Positions 11,148 through 22,723 of a stretch of 64,000 nt of DNA are shown in pieces. Made by a program: the position numbers and the translations under genes. The notes under the pieces are model-generated. The model searched no databases, was not told the origin of the DNA, and saw nothing but the letters and a program-made list of their open reading frames with translations. How positions within the stretch are numbered: position 1 is the first letter of the stretch; every line of letters begins with the position of its first letter. The stretch is from Termitomyces sp. T153 (Eukaryota > Basidiomycota > Agaricomycetes > Agaricales > Lyophyllaceae). The DNA lies in NCBI GenBank assembly GCA_018296165.2, contig JACKQL020000045.1:310001-374000 (forward strand), written 5' to 3'.

Positions 11148-11360
11148 TCACTCCCCCTCTAGCATGTGGCATCTTGATGTGTGGGGTAGAAGTAGTCCCT
11201 GATTGCATGGTCCACTGGTGAGATAGGATAAATGCCCCATATGGTGCACAGGGCATCTGGATGTCTCCAATGGAACTCCTTAACAAGTCTGGGGGCGTGT
11301 ATGTTCTCCTGTGGCTTCCAGGAAATATCCTTGATCCTGTAGCCTTTCCACTTCACCTTG
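11148..11360 (-). pseudogene. Chromodomain remnant at the end of chromovirus pol
   Basis: The minus strand reads MKWKGYRIKDISWKPQENIH then LVKEFHWRHPDA, the core of a chromodomain (KWKGY, SWEP-like, N/H-x-LVKEFH). Fused to integrase, this domain targets insertion to chromatin marks and defines the chromovirus clade. It is followed by a stop and the polypurine tract. Confidence 0.8.
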
Positions 11361-11769
11361 TACTGTAGTCATCTCCAGAATAAACAGCTGTCCAGGATTT
11401 CTTCCACTTTGTACTCTTCATCACTGTTGACCACTACTGGGGGCAGTGGAGGTGGTGGATGTTGCCCCAGGATAGGATCTTTAGGAGCTGGGGTTAGTTT
11501 GACCATGTTGAACACTGGATGAAGCTGGCACATCCTGGCAGGGAGTCAGAGTCAATAGGCCAAGGGTTCTACCTGTCATTCCACTGTGAATGGTCTTAAC
11601 TGGCAGTGTGACAGATTTTATGAGGGATAGGTGGTTGTATTGTCAGAGGCATCCAGGTAGACTCAATCTCCAGGCTGATATCTACACTCCGGGATCCTCT
11701 CATGGTTGTAGTATTGCACCATGTCATGTTTTGCTTTTGCCAGTGTGGCCCAGGCTTCCTCCTGGGACT

Positions 11770-12665
11770 TCTTCATCTAGTTCACAAATTTGTTTACTGC
11801 CTCAGTTTCTGAGGGTTGGGCCCAGGGTTCAAAACCCATGCACAGATGCCATCCAGTGTCAAGGAAGAATGGGGAAAACTGAGTGGACAAGTAAACATGG
11901 TTGTTATACTGAAATTTGGCATTGGGGAGGAGTCTGTCCCAGTTGTCTTGGCACTCATTGCAAAAGAAGTGGAGATACTGTTCCAACTCCTAGTTTACAC
12001 CCTCCATCTAGCCATCAGACTGTGGATAGTAGGCAATGGTGGTGTGGAGCTTTACTCTGAGCAGTCAGTAGAGCTTGCGGGTGAACTCCACCATAAATTG
12101 CAGTCCCCAATCCAAAATGTAAGCATTGGAGAGGCCATGGAGCTTCTAGATGTTCCTCCAGTACAGGTTTGCAGTGCCCATAGCAGAGCAGGTGGTGTGA
12201 GTCAGAATGAAGTGCACTCTCTTTCCATACAGATCCACCACCACCATGATCACATCATAACCGTGGGCATCAGGGAGCTCTATGATGAAGTCCACAGATG
12301 CTATGCTCCATTGTTCTGCAGGCACTGGGAGTGGGTATAACTGTCTGTAGGGAAGTCTATGCTCGGGCTTAGTCTGGAGGCAGAGATTGCAGGTACTGGT
12401 GTAGAATCCAATGTACCAGGACATCTGGGGCCACCAGTAGTTCCATGACACTAGCTCCAGTGTCTTCCACCACCCCAGGTGCCCTGCAATGTAGGAGTCA
12501 TGGTGTTGCTCCACAATCCTCCAACAGAGCTCCAGGATGTTGGGGACATAGATACAGTCTTGGAAGGTCAGGATTCTGTCTTGGAAAGCCCATTTGTCAG
12601 TGCAGACTGCCTTGACACCCATAGCATGCCCCAATTTCAGTGTCTGAGCAGCCTGTGCCACAAGC
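11770..12665 (-). pseudogene. Integrase remnant of the chromovirus
   Basis: An H-H-C-C zinc-binding region (HHDSYIAGHLGWWKT...CNLCLQTK) is followed by the DDE core start (WSIASVDFIIELPD, then VVVDLYGKRVHF). After a frame break, the later core (EQYLHFFCNECQDNWDRLLP) appears at 11777-11986. Stops and frame changes separate the pieces, so no functional integrase is encoded. Confidence 0.82.
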
Positions 12666-12899
12666 TCCTCCTGTCAACCATCCTTATTACTCCGTCGGAT
12701 GTCCCAGAGGATGTCTACTTCTGCTCTGTTGACAGCAAGGCCATCCATGGCTCAGATCGCAAACAATTTGGGGTGGAGGAGCATGATGTTACTGTTATCC
12801 CCTTCCCCCATTCCATGGTCTGCCCTCTAAGACAGGGCATCTAGTTTTCCCATGCTCCAGCCAGGCTTGTGGTGCAAGGAGAAGTTGAAGTTGGCAAGG

Positions 12900-14235
12900 T
12901 AGAGGGACTATAGGCCCTGCTGGCAGTTAAGCTTCTTGGCTGTCTGGAAGTATTTGAGGTTCTTGTGATCTGTCCAGACCTTGGACTTGTGCTGCACACC
13001 TTCAAGAAAGTGCTGCCACTCCTCAAATGATTGGATGATAGCCAACATCTCCTTGTCATGGATCTCATAGTTCCACTCCACCACATTCAGGCTTTTGGAG
13101 TAGAAGGCCACTGGATGCCACTTCCTATCCTCTGAAGACTGCTGCAAGAGCACTGCCCCTATGGCAAAGTCAGAGCTGTCAGCCTCTATGCAGAAGAGAG
13201 AGTTGTCATCTGGGAAAAGGAGAATGGGTCTGGAGGTCATGGTGCATTTGAGAGTGTCGAAGACCAACTGCTCTGGAAGTCCCCAGCTCCATGTAACATC
13301 CTTTTCTGTGAGGTTGAACAGTGGGTGAGTGTGATGCAAGAAATCCTGAATGAATCTCTGGTAGAAGTTAGCAAACCCAAGGAACACCTGTACCTCCTTC
13401 TTGCTCTGGGGCTCTGGCCACTCTGCCACACCTGCTACCTTCACTGGGTCCATCTCCACAGCTCCATGGGAGATAATCAGGCCAAGATACTCAATCTGGA
13501 TTTGTTCAGACTCACACTTCTCCAGTTTGAGGTAGAGCTGGTGCTGGCAGAGGCGTTCCAGGATGAGACAAGTGATCCAATGGTGTTCCTCCAATGATTT
13601 GGTATAGATGAGGATGTTGTCAAGGTACATGCACACTACACCCTCTACAATGAGGTCCTGGAAGATGTTGTTTATCATGGTCTGGAAAGTGGCGGGGCTA
13701 TTGGTGAGACCAAAGAACATAATGAGCAGTTTGAACAACCCCTGGTTGGTCCAGAAAGCCACCTTCCATTTATCTCCCTTCTGAATGCGCACATTGTTGT
13801 AACCCCACTGGACATTCAGTTTTGTGAAGTATTGCGTGCCCCGGAGGTTGTTGTTGAGTTCAGAGATAAGGGGGAGAGGGTAGCAATTCTTCACTGTCAT
13901 GGCATTGAGTACCCAATAGTCCTATACCAGTTGGAGAGAGCCATTCTTCTTCTTGATGAAGAAGACCAAAGAAGCTATTGGGGATTTGGATGGATGGATA
14001 TGACCAGAGTCCAAGTTCTCCTGGAGGAAGGCATTGAGCTTGTCCTGCTCTCTGGGTGCAAGGGAGTAGACCTTACAGCTGGAGGGTGCCAAGTCGGGCA
14101 GCAGTTCAATGGCATGGTCCCACCTCTTGCACTCTGGAAGTGAGTCAAAGGAGGCCTTGGAGAACATGTCCTCAAATGCATGCAAGTAGAGGGGTACTGC
14201 CTCCCAGAACTCTTTGGGTGCAGTGTTAGTGGCAA
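12900..14235 (-). pseudogene. Reverse transcriptase and RNase H remnant of the chromovirus
   Basis: The RT N-terminus lies at 13922-14185 (FIKKKNGSLQLV). The palm, fingers and RNase H lie at 12908-13900 (YPLPLISEL, FFGLTNSPATFQ, IEYLGLIISHG, AIGAVLLQQ, WTDHKNLKYF). The catalytic YxDD box reads YLDN and the first palm Asp motif reads KLN instead of KLD. The RT would therefore be inactive even apart from frame breaks. The GAC-to-AAC change in YLDD is an exact CpG-to-CpA transition. Confidence 0.85.
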
Positions 14236-14647
14236 AGGCCTGGGCCAGCCTCTGGGATGTAGTCTGGCTAGCTCTGATCTCTGTGACAGAGGGCAGCTAG
14301 TGGGTAGCGGTCACATAAATTCAATCCCCCACCTCTATTGCTTTGTCTGGGAGCTCTGGTTGGTGTATGCCACCAAACTCCCCTCCACACTCCTCCTCCA
14401 GAGCCCTGCCATTGCTCTGATTGTCCTTATAGAGAGCCTTCCTATGAAGGAATGCCAGAGGCAGGGGGTCCAGGAGGTTTAGATCAGTGAAGGGGAGAGG
14501 GCTGGTGCAACATGCTTGGATGGCTGCACATTCCCAGACTTGGGTCCGATGCTCCACTGTGTCCTCCATGGCACAGGTGGAGCACTTCCTGGGGCATCTG
14601 CTCATGGTCACCTCTCCTCTAGTCCAGTCAACCTTGGGGTTATGCTC

Positions 14648-14983
14648 TCAGAGCCATGTGAACCCAAGGATCATATCCTGCCTCCCCAGGCTGGTGATGG
14701 CAAATATAGCATGCTCTGTATGGTTTTGATATTGGAGAACCAGATCTACCATGGAGCTAATGGCGCCAGCTTTGTTGGGCATTCCATTGATGTTGTAGAC
14801 TGAAATGGGCTTGGGGAGGGGCTGTGTAGTGAGGCCATGGCATTTAATGAACTCCATATCCAGGAACAGTCCTGTGGCTCTGCTGTCCAGGAGGGCCATG
14901 ACTCCACAGGTCTGCTGAGTGTCTGTGGTCTTGATCTCCACATTGAGGTGTAGGGAGTGGGCGGATGAGGCAGAGGCTATCAT
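14648..14983 (-). pseudogene. Aspartic protease remnant of the chromovirus
   Basis: The minus strand reads MALLDSRATGLFLD and ends DMILGFTWL, the retropepsin layout. The active-site D-S-G is D-S-R here: AGC-GGA has become AGC-AGA, again a CpG-to-CpA change. The protease would be dead. Confidence 0.78.
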
Positions 14984-15479
14984 ATACTGTTGGGGTATTC
15001 AGCATGCCCATGCAGGGCCATGTCAATGGACCTTCAGAGGTGTCGGAGAGCTTAGTGGAAGCTCCAGAATTAGTACTTGTATGTCTGGAGGGGGGCTTCA
15101 AAGTTCTTCTGTCTCAGAATGAAGGGCATTAGAAAAGGCAGTTTCATTTTTTATCAACAGACAAGAGAACCTGTTAGCACCCAGTGATGGAGGCATACAC
15201 CTCATCCGTTGCTCGACTAAAAATCCCCCTTGAGCTCCAGAGGTGAGGAACACATGTAGTCCTCCTCCAGAGTCAACTCCAGCTTAGGCTTGTCCAGTGG
15301 TAGAGCTCCAGTGGCATCCTTTGCAGCCAGGAGCTGCAGGAGAAGTTCCTCTTGCTCCACTGTAGAAAGGTAGTGTATCTCCAGGCCTAAGGGACAGTGC
15401 TGTTGATGAGCCCCAGTTATTGCTGAGCACCATTTTTTGGCATTTTGGACTTAGTGGCAGCTGACTACCTTGAATCCGA

Positions 15480-16490
15480 CACAAGTCACAACACTTAGCA
15501 CACAAGACCTAGCCCAAGGATTGGACCAAAGCATGAGACTTTAGCGACCACAAGACTTACCAATCACAAGAAACATCACGTGGAGTCTGGAACTTGGGCC
15601 TAAATCATCAAGGCCTAGACCCTCCCTAGCAATGATTATTAGCGACCCTAGTGACTCTAGTGACAAAACGGTGTTCTCTAACTATATATGGACAAATTAT
15701 CAGACGTGTACCTTTTTACTATCATTTCTTTTGCCAAGCTTACCAACATACTTGAACAGTGTCTACACTTCAGGTATTGACATCGGACACATTACTTTTT
15801 GGTTTTATTCACAATTAGGTGCCACCAAGACTTTGCCTATGATTTTTCACTTAGTTACAGACTGACACCTTGTATGCACCCTAAACACAGTGACAGATGC
15901 CATTGCTAGTGGTGCCTATTTGTTTACTTTCCCATACTATACTTTGAAACATATAAATACTGACTGTACATAGACACTAGAAAAAGAACAATTGGAGAAC
16001 TGCTATCTTTGAGCTTACTAGCAAGAGATTTCACTAGGCTTCTTTTGCTCTTTTATTGCCTTCAACTCAGGCTTAGCAATAAGCCTTCTTGACTTCAACC
16101 TTGACTTAGTGTGGTGCCAACTGCAGGTGCCTATTTTTAATTAATCTGACTTAGTGACACTAGCAACTATGGCTAGTGATCAGTTTATATTTGTCCCTTG
16201 ATTTTTAGTCTTCCCGTTACTGCCTTTCCCCATTTCTACCCTATTCCCTCACTCTCCACTACCTCTGTTAGGAGGGTGCTTTGTCTTAGTGACATTACTT
16301 GTCTTTACCCTTTTTCTTTCCTGATCATCACTAGCGACTTCCGCTAGCAATAGCGACTTCTCTCAACTTCACTCCACAACACAACTTTCGCTCTAGTTCT
16401 CTGGGATGGTTACTGACTTGCCCTCAACTGTTAACTTCCTACTGCCAGCTACCCTATCTAGTGACTAGTGTTAGGTCCTCTTTTTAGGTT
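15480..16490. mobile_element. Nested insertion that still contains CpG
   Basis: About 1 kb of A/T-richer DNA interrupts the chromovirus between the gag zinc knuckle and the protease. It has many TAGCGAC/TAGTGAC motifs, a CATATAAATACTG TATA-like site near 15949-15961 and no ORF. It resembles a solo LTR read on the plus strand. Unlike the host element it contains numerous CpGs. Exact ends and a target duplication were not resolved. Confidence 0.5.
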
Positions 16491-16499
16491 TCCTGCATG

Positions 16500-17600
16500 G
16501 CACTAAGCAGCATAGGAGCACATCACCGTGCAAAGTGCCTGGGCTTCTTGCATCTCTAACACAATAGTGGGGCTGTGCAGAGTTGATGGGCCACATCCAC
16601 ATCCATGGGGATCCCCAGTGGTAGGGGATGAGTGGCAGGGGCAGCTGGAGTGAGGGCCAGCACTGGGTGAGTAGGCATGGAGAGGCAGAAGTTGCTAACC
16701 ACAGTGGGGTGCCATGTAGAATGGGGATGGCAGAGCTCTCTCTGGATCTCCATGAGCTGCCATTGGTCCCAGGCCACCTCATACCATGACACAATCTTTT
16801 TATCATTAGGGCAACCCTCTGCTAGGTTGTCAATGTGTTCCACCAAGACAGGGTGCAAGCCATTCTAGAAGGTGAGGCACAATTGGAGGCCATCAGAGTA
16901 GGTGGCCTGTTCAACTAAGGCTTAGAACAAGTGGATGTACTCATCCAAAGTACACTTCCCTTGTCCATACTGCTCCCTGTCATGCAGCATCAGTGCTGCC
17001 ATCTTGGTGGGGTCCAATGGAAAGAACTCTGTGTAGAAGTCCTTCTCAAAGGTGGCTCAGTCTGGGAAACTCCCCACACCTCCAGGGCAGCAGAAAACTC
17101 ACAGCATGTAAGTGGAGGCATGTCTGATCTTCATGTATGACAGCATCCAGGCTATTTTCAGCATGTTGGAGTTGAAAGCATCCCTGCTGAGGTGGATGTA
17201 GGTGAGGCAGGACTATAGGAATCTCTCTCCACTAGAGTGAGCGCCATCATATGCATCTGGCAGTGCCAGGCAAGGGATCCATGGCTGCAGGGTCACTGGA
17301 GCTGCCAGAGTGGATGCCACAGCAAGCAGAGTTGGTTCCTCAGCTGCAGGAGGGGCGGAGTTAGGGCTTAGGCATTCTAGCAACACCTGGAGGAATTAGG
17401 AGATGAGATCCATTGTCTGATGGAGAGTAGAGAGTTCAGTTGTGTAGTGGGTGAGAGATGATTGCATTAATCGCACCTGGGTTTCTAGGTGGAGCAGGTG
17501 AGTCCAGGCTTTGTCCTGCAGGGCTGGGACCTCTGAGGGTGTGTCTGGGTTGGCAAGCTGAGACATAGAACTCCACAATGCTTAATCCTGGCAAAGAAGT
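16500..17600 (-). pseudogene. gag remnant of the chromovirus
   Basis: Starts near 17578 with a coiled-coil-like segment (LLHLETQVRLMQSSLTHYTTE). Capsid-like sequence follows near 16.8-17.2 kb (HPVLVEHIDNLAEGCPND). A CCHC zinc knuckle reads C-x-R-C-K-K-P-R-H-F-A-R-x-C near 16520-16565, interrupted by two stop codons. Frames are broken throughout. Confidence 0.65.
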
Positions 17601-17659
17601 GGCAGATAGTGGCTCAGAGGTTCCTTGTGGCTCTGTAGGGCTTTTAGGCCAGTTTTAGG

Positions 17660-17672
17660 AGACTTGTTCTGC
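17660..17672 (-). promoter_or_regulatory. Primer-binding site complementary to the element's own LTR
   Basis: Just inside the 5' LTR the plus strand reads AGACTTGTTCT (17660-17670). This is the exact reverse complement of AGAACAAGTCT inside LTR A and B; LTR C has one mismatch. No tRNA-type TGG follows the LTR edge. In Tf1-type elements such complementarity lets the mRNA 5' end fold back and prime reverse transcription. Confidence 0.65.
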
Positions 17673-18042
17673 TGTAAGGGCAACCTCCAGTGCAGCAGAT
17701 CAGAGTCACGCAGCTAGCAGAGGGGAATCCAAAGTATATTAGCAAAGTAAACAACAATACAAATTGGTAACTAATCACCTAGCAGAGGGGAATCTGAAGA
17801 GAACAAGTTTAAGGATCCCCACTGCTTGGTGTGGCACATCAGTGGGTGGCAGAGGCATGGGAACTACTGTACAGGTGACCAGAGCTACTCCTAACCCTAG
17901 AGTAATGGTTGCTGAGGTAATACAGAGAACTCTGGAGTTCTCCAGAGATTTCCAGAGTTCTGGAAAGAGCCCCAGAGACATTGAACAAGCTGCAAAGGTG
18001 CTGGAACCAGTCACAGAGGTTGGAAATGGGAGTCCCCTGACA
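17673..18042 (-). repeat. 5' LTR (copy C) of the chromovirus
   Basis: 370 bp, TGTAAGGG...CCCTGACA on the plus strand; about 20 bp longer than copy B because of an internal insertion near 17940-17960. The LTRs differ at many positions, mostly transitions. Confidence 0.88.
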
Positions 18043-18390
18043 CTCATAAGCCTGGCCTTGCAAATAACTAGCTGTGGAAGAGCAACCATGGGAAAAAACG
18101 GTACATAGTACACATGATCAAGGATTAAACTGTTGAGAAATCCCCCTTTCTCAAAAAAAGGGTTTCTTAAGATGAATATCCAGAAACCTGGTGATATTTG
18201 AGTGAGAAAAAATAAGATGCCAAATTACAACCAAATGATTTAATTATCACTGCTTATCAGCAACAGACCATCCAGCTACCACTGCTTGGGAACTTGGCAA
18301 CACAGGTGGAGCTAGATCTTTCTTGCTAACCTCCTAGAAGTGGTGACCAATGTCACCAAAGCTCCTGCCACAAGCCAGGGTGTCAATTCA

Positions 18391-18750
18391 ATTGATATGG
18401 CCAATGCCATATTTAACTGATTGTAAGGGGATGACCCTTTGGTGGGTAGTCCAACCCTATCTCAGGCTTAGCCCTATGGTACGTTACTGGACTAGCCACC
18501 TGATCTACTTTCTATTCCCCTCTCATCTTATTTAGTCAGCCCTTTGTAGTCACTGGACTCTATTTCTCCAATTGATATGGCCAATGCCATATTTAACTGA
18601 TTGTAAGGGGATGACCCTTTGGTGGGTAGTCCAACCCTATCTCAGGCTTAGCCCTATGGTACGTTACTGGACTAGCCACCTGATCTACTTTCTATTCCCC
18701 TCTCATCTTATTTAGTCAGCCCTTTGTAGTCACTGGACTCTATTTCTCCA
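18391..18750 (+). repeat. Perfect 180-bp tandem duplication
   Basis: Copies 18391-18570 and 18571-18750 are identical base for base; identity extends 2 bp upstream. No ORF or known element is involved. In DNA whose other repeats are strongly diverged, this means a very recent duplication or an assembly artefact. Confidence 0.95.
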
Positions 18751-19016
18751 TTTGACATATTGATAGTCATTACTGCTTAGCATACCCAGGCCACTTACCA
18801 CATATAGCATTAGTCATAGCATAGCCATGGATGTAGTATTTAAGCCAGTTGCAAGGATAGAATATCCTTTGACTGATCAATAGCAGTGTTCCCCAGGTCT
18901 ATCCAGTGAACTGATTGTGAGAACCCCAGCATCACCACCTTGCTCAGCTTGTTGTGCTCACTCCTTGCCTGCCTCTCAGCTGCCATTCTGCTCCTTTGAC
19001 ACTCATCCATTGCTTG

Positions 19017-19105
<89 letters not shown>
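19017..19105. repeat. (GCTT)n microsatellite
   Basis: About 22 near-perfect TGCT/GCTT units. Read in frame on the minus strand it would give a Ser-Lys-Gln-Ala repeat, which is not evidence of a gene. Confidence 0.97.
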
Positions 19106-19189
19106 TAGCCAGGTTCACCCACAGAGTGTTTGTTCCCCTCACACTGATGGGCTGACATGGTCCATGTACGGGCATCTTCTGGAGGCTGT

Positions 19190-19777
19190 GGCTCAATTAC
19201 ACAACTGGCAGAGGGAGATCTAAAGTCTATTCAGTACTATACAGTCTTTACAGACATAACTACACACTTAGCAGCAGGAGATCCAAAGAGAACAAGTCTA
19301 AGGAACTCCTGGGACTGCCAGACCAAATCTGGAGACTTGTTCTGCTGTAAGGGAGACCTCTGGAGGCTGTGGTTCAATTACACAACTAGCAAAGGGAGAT
19401 CCAAAGAGAACAAGTCTGAGGAACTCCCCCAGGTCAAGTGTGATGCTTCAGAGGCTTCAGAAGCATGAGAAACAATTGTACAGTACAACAGAAGAGTCAC
19501 ATGACATTGTGCATGTGCTTTGACAGGTTGATTGCATGTGCTGTGGTCACATGACATTGTGCATGTGCTTCAACAAGTCAATGCATGTGCTCCAGTCATG
19601 TGATGCACAGAAGGGCAACATTGTCTGAATTATAGACAGAAAACCTGTACAGTGTGAGGGCTGAGACCTGGACCAATAAATAGGAAAAGAGAAGAGGAAT
19701 AAAGAAAAACCATAAGGAGGGGGACCCAAGAAGGAATGGAGGGGGGAAAGAGAGGACAAATGGGGAGTCCCCTGACA
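19190..19777 (-). mobile_element. Remnant of a second, related LTR element (LTR 19346-19777)
   Basis: The LTR (TGTAAGGGAGACC...CCCTGACA, 432 bp) is related to but distinct from the chromovirus LTR. Directly to its left lies AGACTTGTTCT (19333-19343), the same PBS as in the larger element, and its LTR holds the matching AGAACAAGTCT (19407-19417). Left of the PBS, 19190-19320 is another LTR-like fragment and no coding region remains. Confidence 0.65.
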
Positions 19778-19779
19778 GT

Positions 19780-21540
19780 TCAGGCTGACAAGGAGGCATC
19801 CAAGGAAATGGGCAAGCACTCATATAGTTGTCAGCATACTGTGCATCTTCTATTTCCTTTTCCTTGATGGTCTAGCTGACCTGCACCTCCTCCTCTTGAA
19901 TGGCCCTCAATTTCACCCACAAAGCACAATTCTTTTAGTGACAAACTAGTGACTATGTAGTATGAAGACAATGCAATACTTATTGATGCAACACTTGTAG
20001 AGCACAAATGCTATCCCTGGTTTCTCACTATAACACTAATCTTGTCACTGGAACAGAAGTACACAACTGCTTGAATAGAAAGTCACACAGACAATCTGAG
20101 GCTACACAGGCAAATTATACACACAATAAGTCCAAGAAAGGGGATCCTAGTGGAAATCTTAGTACAATAGCATAGCACCACACAGAAGTCTCAAATTTCA
20201 CTTAGAAGCTACATGAACACAGTGCACACTATTCCTGATCACACACAAAAGATATGTAATGTGAGGTAGTCAAAACCTGTTTATTCTCACAACCTACATA
20301 TCACTTATATCAAGGCCTATCTATTGTACCAGTAATATGTCACATACATGAGCAGTAACACATGTGTTTAGGGTCTAGGGTAGTGTAAATCTGGACCTTT
20401 CTGGTACAACTGAAACCCATGACCATATGGACTGGTGGCATCATTCTCTCTGGGTTTAGGGTATTTAGGGTACTGCACCAAAATTTACAAAGAATCATTC
20501 TAAGAATTTCTAGGAAGAATCTCTGTCAAGCCAGCTTGGGGTCCCTGATCATGTTTCAAATGCTTATTTGTCTATTCTTAGTAGTTCTATGCCCTAGGAC
20601 CCAATCACAGATAATGTTATTCCAAATGTCTGTAACCCAGAGCCCTATTCCATTCCTAGCCTGATGACCAAGTCCACTGATCTGAGCACTCAATCACTAC
20701 TTTCAGCTCAGCAACATTAGACATGTACCCACTACTTCCCAAGGTTAAACTGTCCACAAGAGTGAGCATCCATGTTCAACCAGGTTATGCATAAACAGGG
20801 GCTTCCTGCAACAGTAACTGACACCATCTTCAAAGCTTACAGCTCTATTCTCAATTCCTGGTTCATATTTTTGCATAGGCTCCTAATTCCATCAAACTGG
20901 AAGCGATGCTGCCCATTACTTTGGTATCATAGGTGATAGTATCTCTTTGTTTAAAATAGGGATACTCAAGTCCCACCTGTATTGCTGACTTGTACACCAG
21001 AATCATTTCTTCTAGAGTCAACATCACAACTGCAGAGTATTGTAGTACTGGGTTAGAGTAATACTGATAGTTCTGGGGCTTTCTTGAAGACTTAGGCAGT
21101 CTACTCCAATTCCACACTGATGTCTTGATGAATGCTTGAAGTTGAAGGGGTTTACTTCCAAAATATTTCTATTCTGAATGCAGAGGGGTCTCAACAAACT
21201 CCAGCCTAAGTGATTCACTCCCTGGGAACCACCGAGCCTTTGCCTATTAATTGCCTGTCCATTTGCTACTCTACTTGGGCTTTTTATACCTCTTTCTACA
21301 GTGCACAGACCACCTCCTACATGTGACTTTTGGTTCCATACTTTCCAGCCCCTTATTCATAACTGTTATTCTAATTCCCCCTTTTGGCATGCCTGTTTCA
21401 GTGCCACAGGCCAGTTCCTGGTTCCATCATTCCTCCTTTGCATTCTTAGCTTCCATTTGCCCCATTTATCTCTCCCTCCTTTGTATTTCTCCCATTCATA
21501 TTCTTCCCCATTCAGGTTCTTTCCCATTCAGATTCTTCCA
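19780..21540. other. Degenerate repeat DNA, no gene
   Basis: CpG-depleted. Only short broken frames occur (e.g. minus 20863-21117). The CTAGTGAC motif seen in the nested insertion also occurs near 19945. I cannot assign an element. Confidence 0.5.
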
Positions 21541-21561
21541 TTCATCTGTTCCCTCCCATTC

Positions 21562-21722
21562 ATTCCATTCATTTCATATTCTTCCATTCATCTTCCTTTC
21601 CCTTCCCTTCATTCCATTCATTTCATATTCTTCCATTCATCTTCCTTTCCCTTCCCTTCATTCCATTCATTTCATATTCTTCCATTCATCTTCCTTTCCC
21701 TTCCCTTCATTCCATTCATTCC
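21562..21722. repeat. 49-bp minisatellite, about 3.2 copies
   Basis: The unit starts ATTCCATTCATTTCATATTC at 21562, 21611, 21660 and 21709. It creates two overlapping long pyrimidine-rich reading frames that are not genes. Confidence 0.93.
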
Positions 21723-21739
21723 CCCTTTACCTCCTTTCA

Positions 21740-22700
21740 GTCAACATTCCAATCTGGTTAGTCTTAGATCAGATCCAGATCTTGCCAGAATTGATGCTAC
21801 TCAGGTGCTTTTGCCAGTCCCATGCTTCCCCTCCCATTACAGTGATTGGACTATTATTGAGTGTATAGTCTAGTATAGTCCTTGTCCTATCCTGTTCTGT
21901 CTTTCTTCTAGTGTATTTAAAGGGATAATGTTGCTGGGACTTGTTTTACCAGGAGGCTTACAGTTTTCAGCCTTAATAAATGTTTGTTTTGACTTCTGGT
22001 GTTTATTATGTTCCCAATGGTGTGACAACATCATATCAGTATACAGTTGCTAATGGTATTTTGCATCTTATTCATTGTAGCATGATTCAATTTAATGACT
22101 TTAATCCACAAATGTATGCATAAATGGGTAGCTACCCTATCAATGGGTTGCCTTTGAATTTGCTACAGGTGGCTCTTGGATTTTCCTTTCTTGTACCACT
22201 TTGTGGCAAGCAGCACTTTTTTTCTATGTGAGTGCAAGTACCTAGTAAGCTAAATAATTGAACTTACTGAAGTTCAAGCTCTTGCAAGAGCAAGTTTTAT
22301 ATAAGTGTGTCAGAAGCATAAACACAGATACTATCACCCAGGAAGGATGTGGGTAAAATTGAGAGTATTGGAATGATCAAGGTTGGTAGACTTCATCTTG
22401 TATGTACAATGAAAGACAGAATGTCAAGCAGGACATTGAAGCCAGTTCTCATTGATTAGAAAATACAGCTGATGTAGTGGAAATTGTGACTATAAAGCCT
22501 TGAATTTTGACATGAAAGACATGGTGGCAGTAGATTGAATGCTAACCAAACCAAATAATTTTAGGTGTTGAGGAGGTTGGAATAGGCATGCACAGCATGT
22601 TCATTATTTGTTATGTTCCAAATGAGGTTTATCTGCAACAAAATAAGTCACTGCTCTATGAAATGATGCCATGTGACATACTTTTGCAAAACAATAAAAC
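21740..22700. other. LTR-like A/T-rich DNA
   Basis: Contains GTATTTAAAGGG (about 21911) and TTAATAAATG (about 21974), the order of a TATA box and poly(A) signal in a plus-strand LTR, followed by non-coding CpG-free DNA. Element ends not found. Confidence 0.35.
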
Positions 22701-22723
22701 TTCTCATATATAGTCATGGCTGC

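Larger units (their letters stand above)
10455..18042 (-). mobile_element. Degenerate Ty3/Gypsy chromovirus with tandem LTR at its 3' side
   Basis: The element runs on the minus strand: 5' LTR 17673-18042, gag, protease, RT, RNase H, integrase, chromodomain, 3' LTR 10798-11147, plus a third LTR copy at 10455-10797. LTRs read TGTAAGGG...CCCTGACA on the plus strand. A polypurine tract (AGAGGGGGAGTGA in element sense) abuts the 3' LTR. The PBS just inside the 5' LTR matches the LTR itself (see separate entry). Flanking TTCAT (left) and CTCAT (right) could be a decayed 5-bp target duplication. Every ORF is broken and CpG is almost absent, so the copy is old and inactive. An insertion of about 1 kb that still contains CpGs sits at 15.48-16.49 kb. 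Confidence 0.88.

Noticed and set aside
18840..19223. Ser-Lys-Gln-Ala or Cys-Leu-Leu-Ala repeat proteins on either strand
   Set aside because: They are translations of the (GCTT)n microsatellite; every frame of such a repeat is open, with no conserved flanks.
21251..21873. Two overlapping 190-205 aa reading frames
   Set aside because: They arise from a 49-bp pyrimidine-rich minisatellite that lacks stops in several frames; composition is Phe/Ser/Pro/His with no domain.
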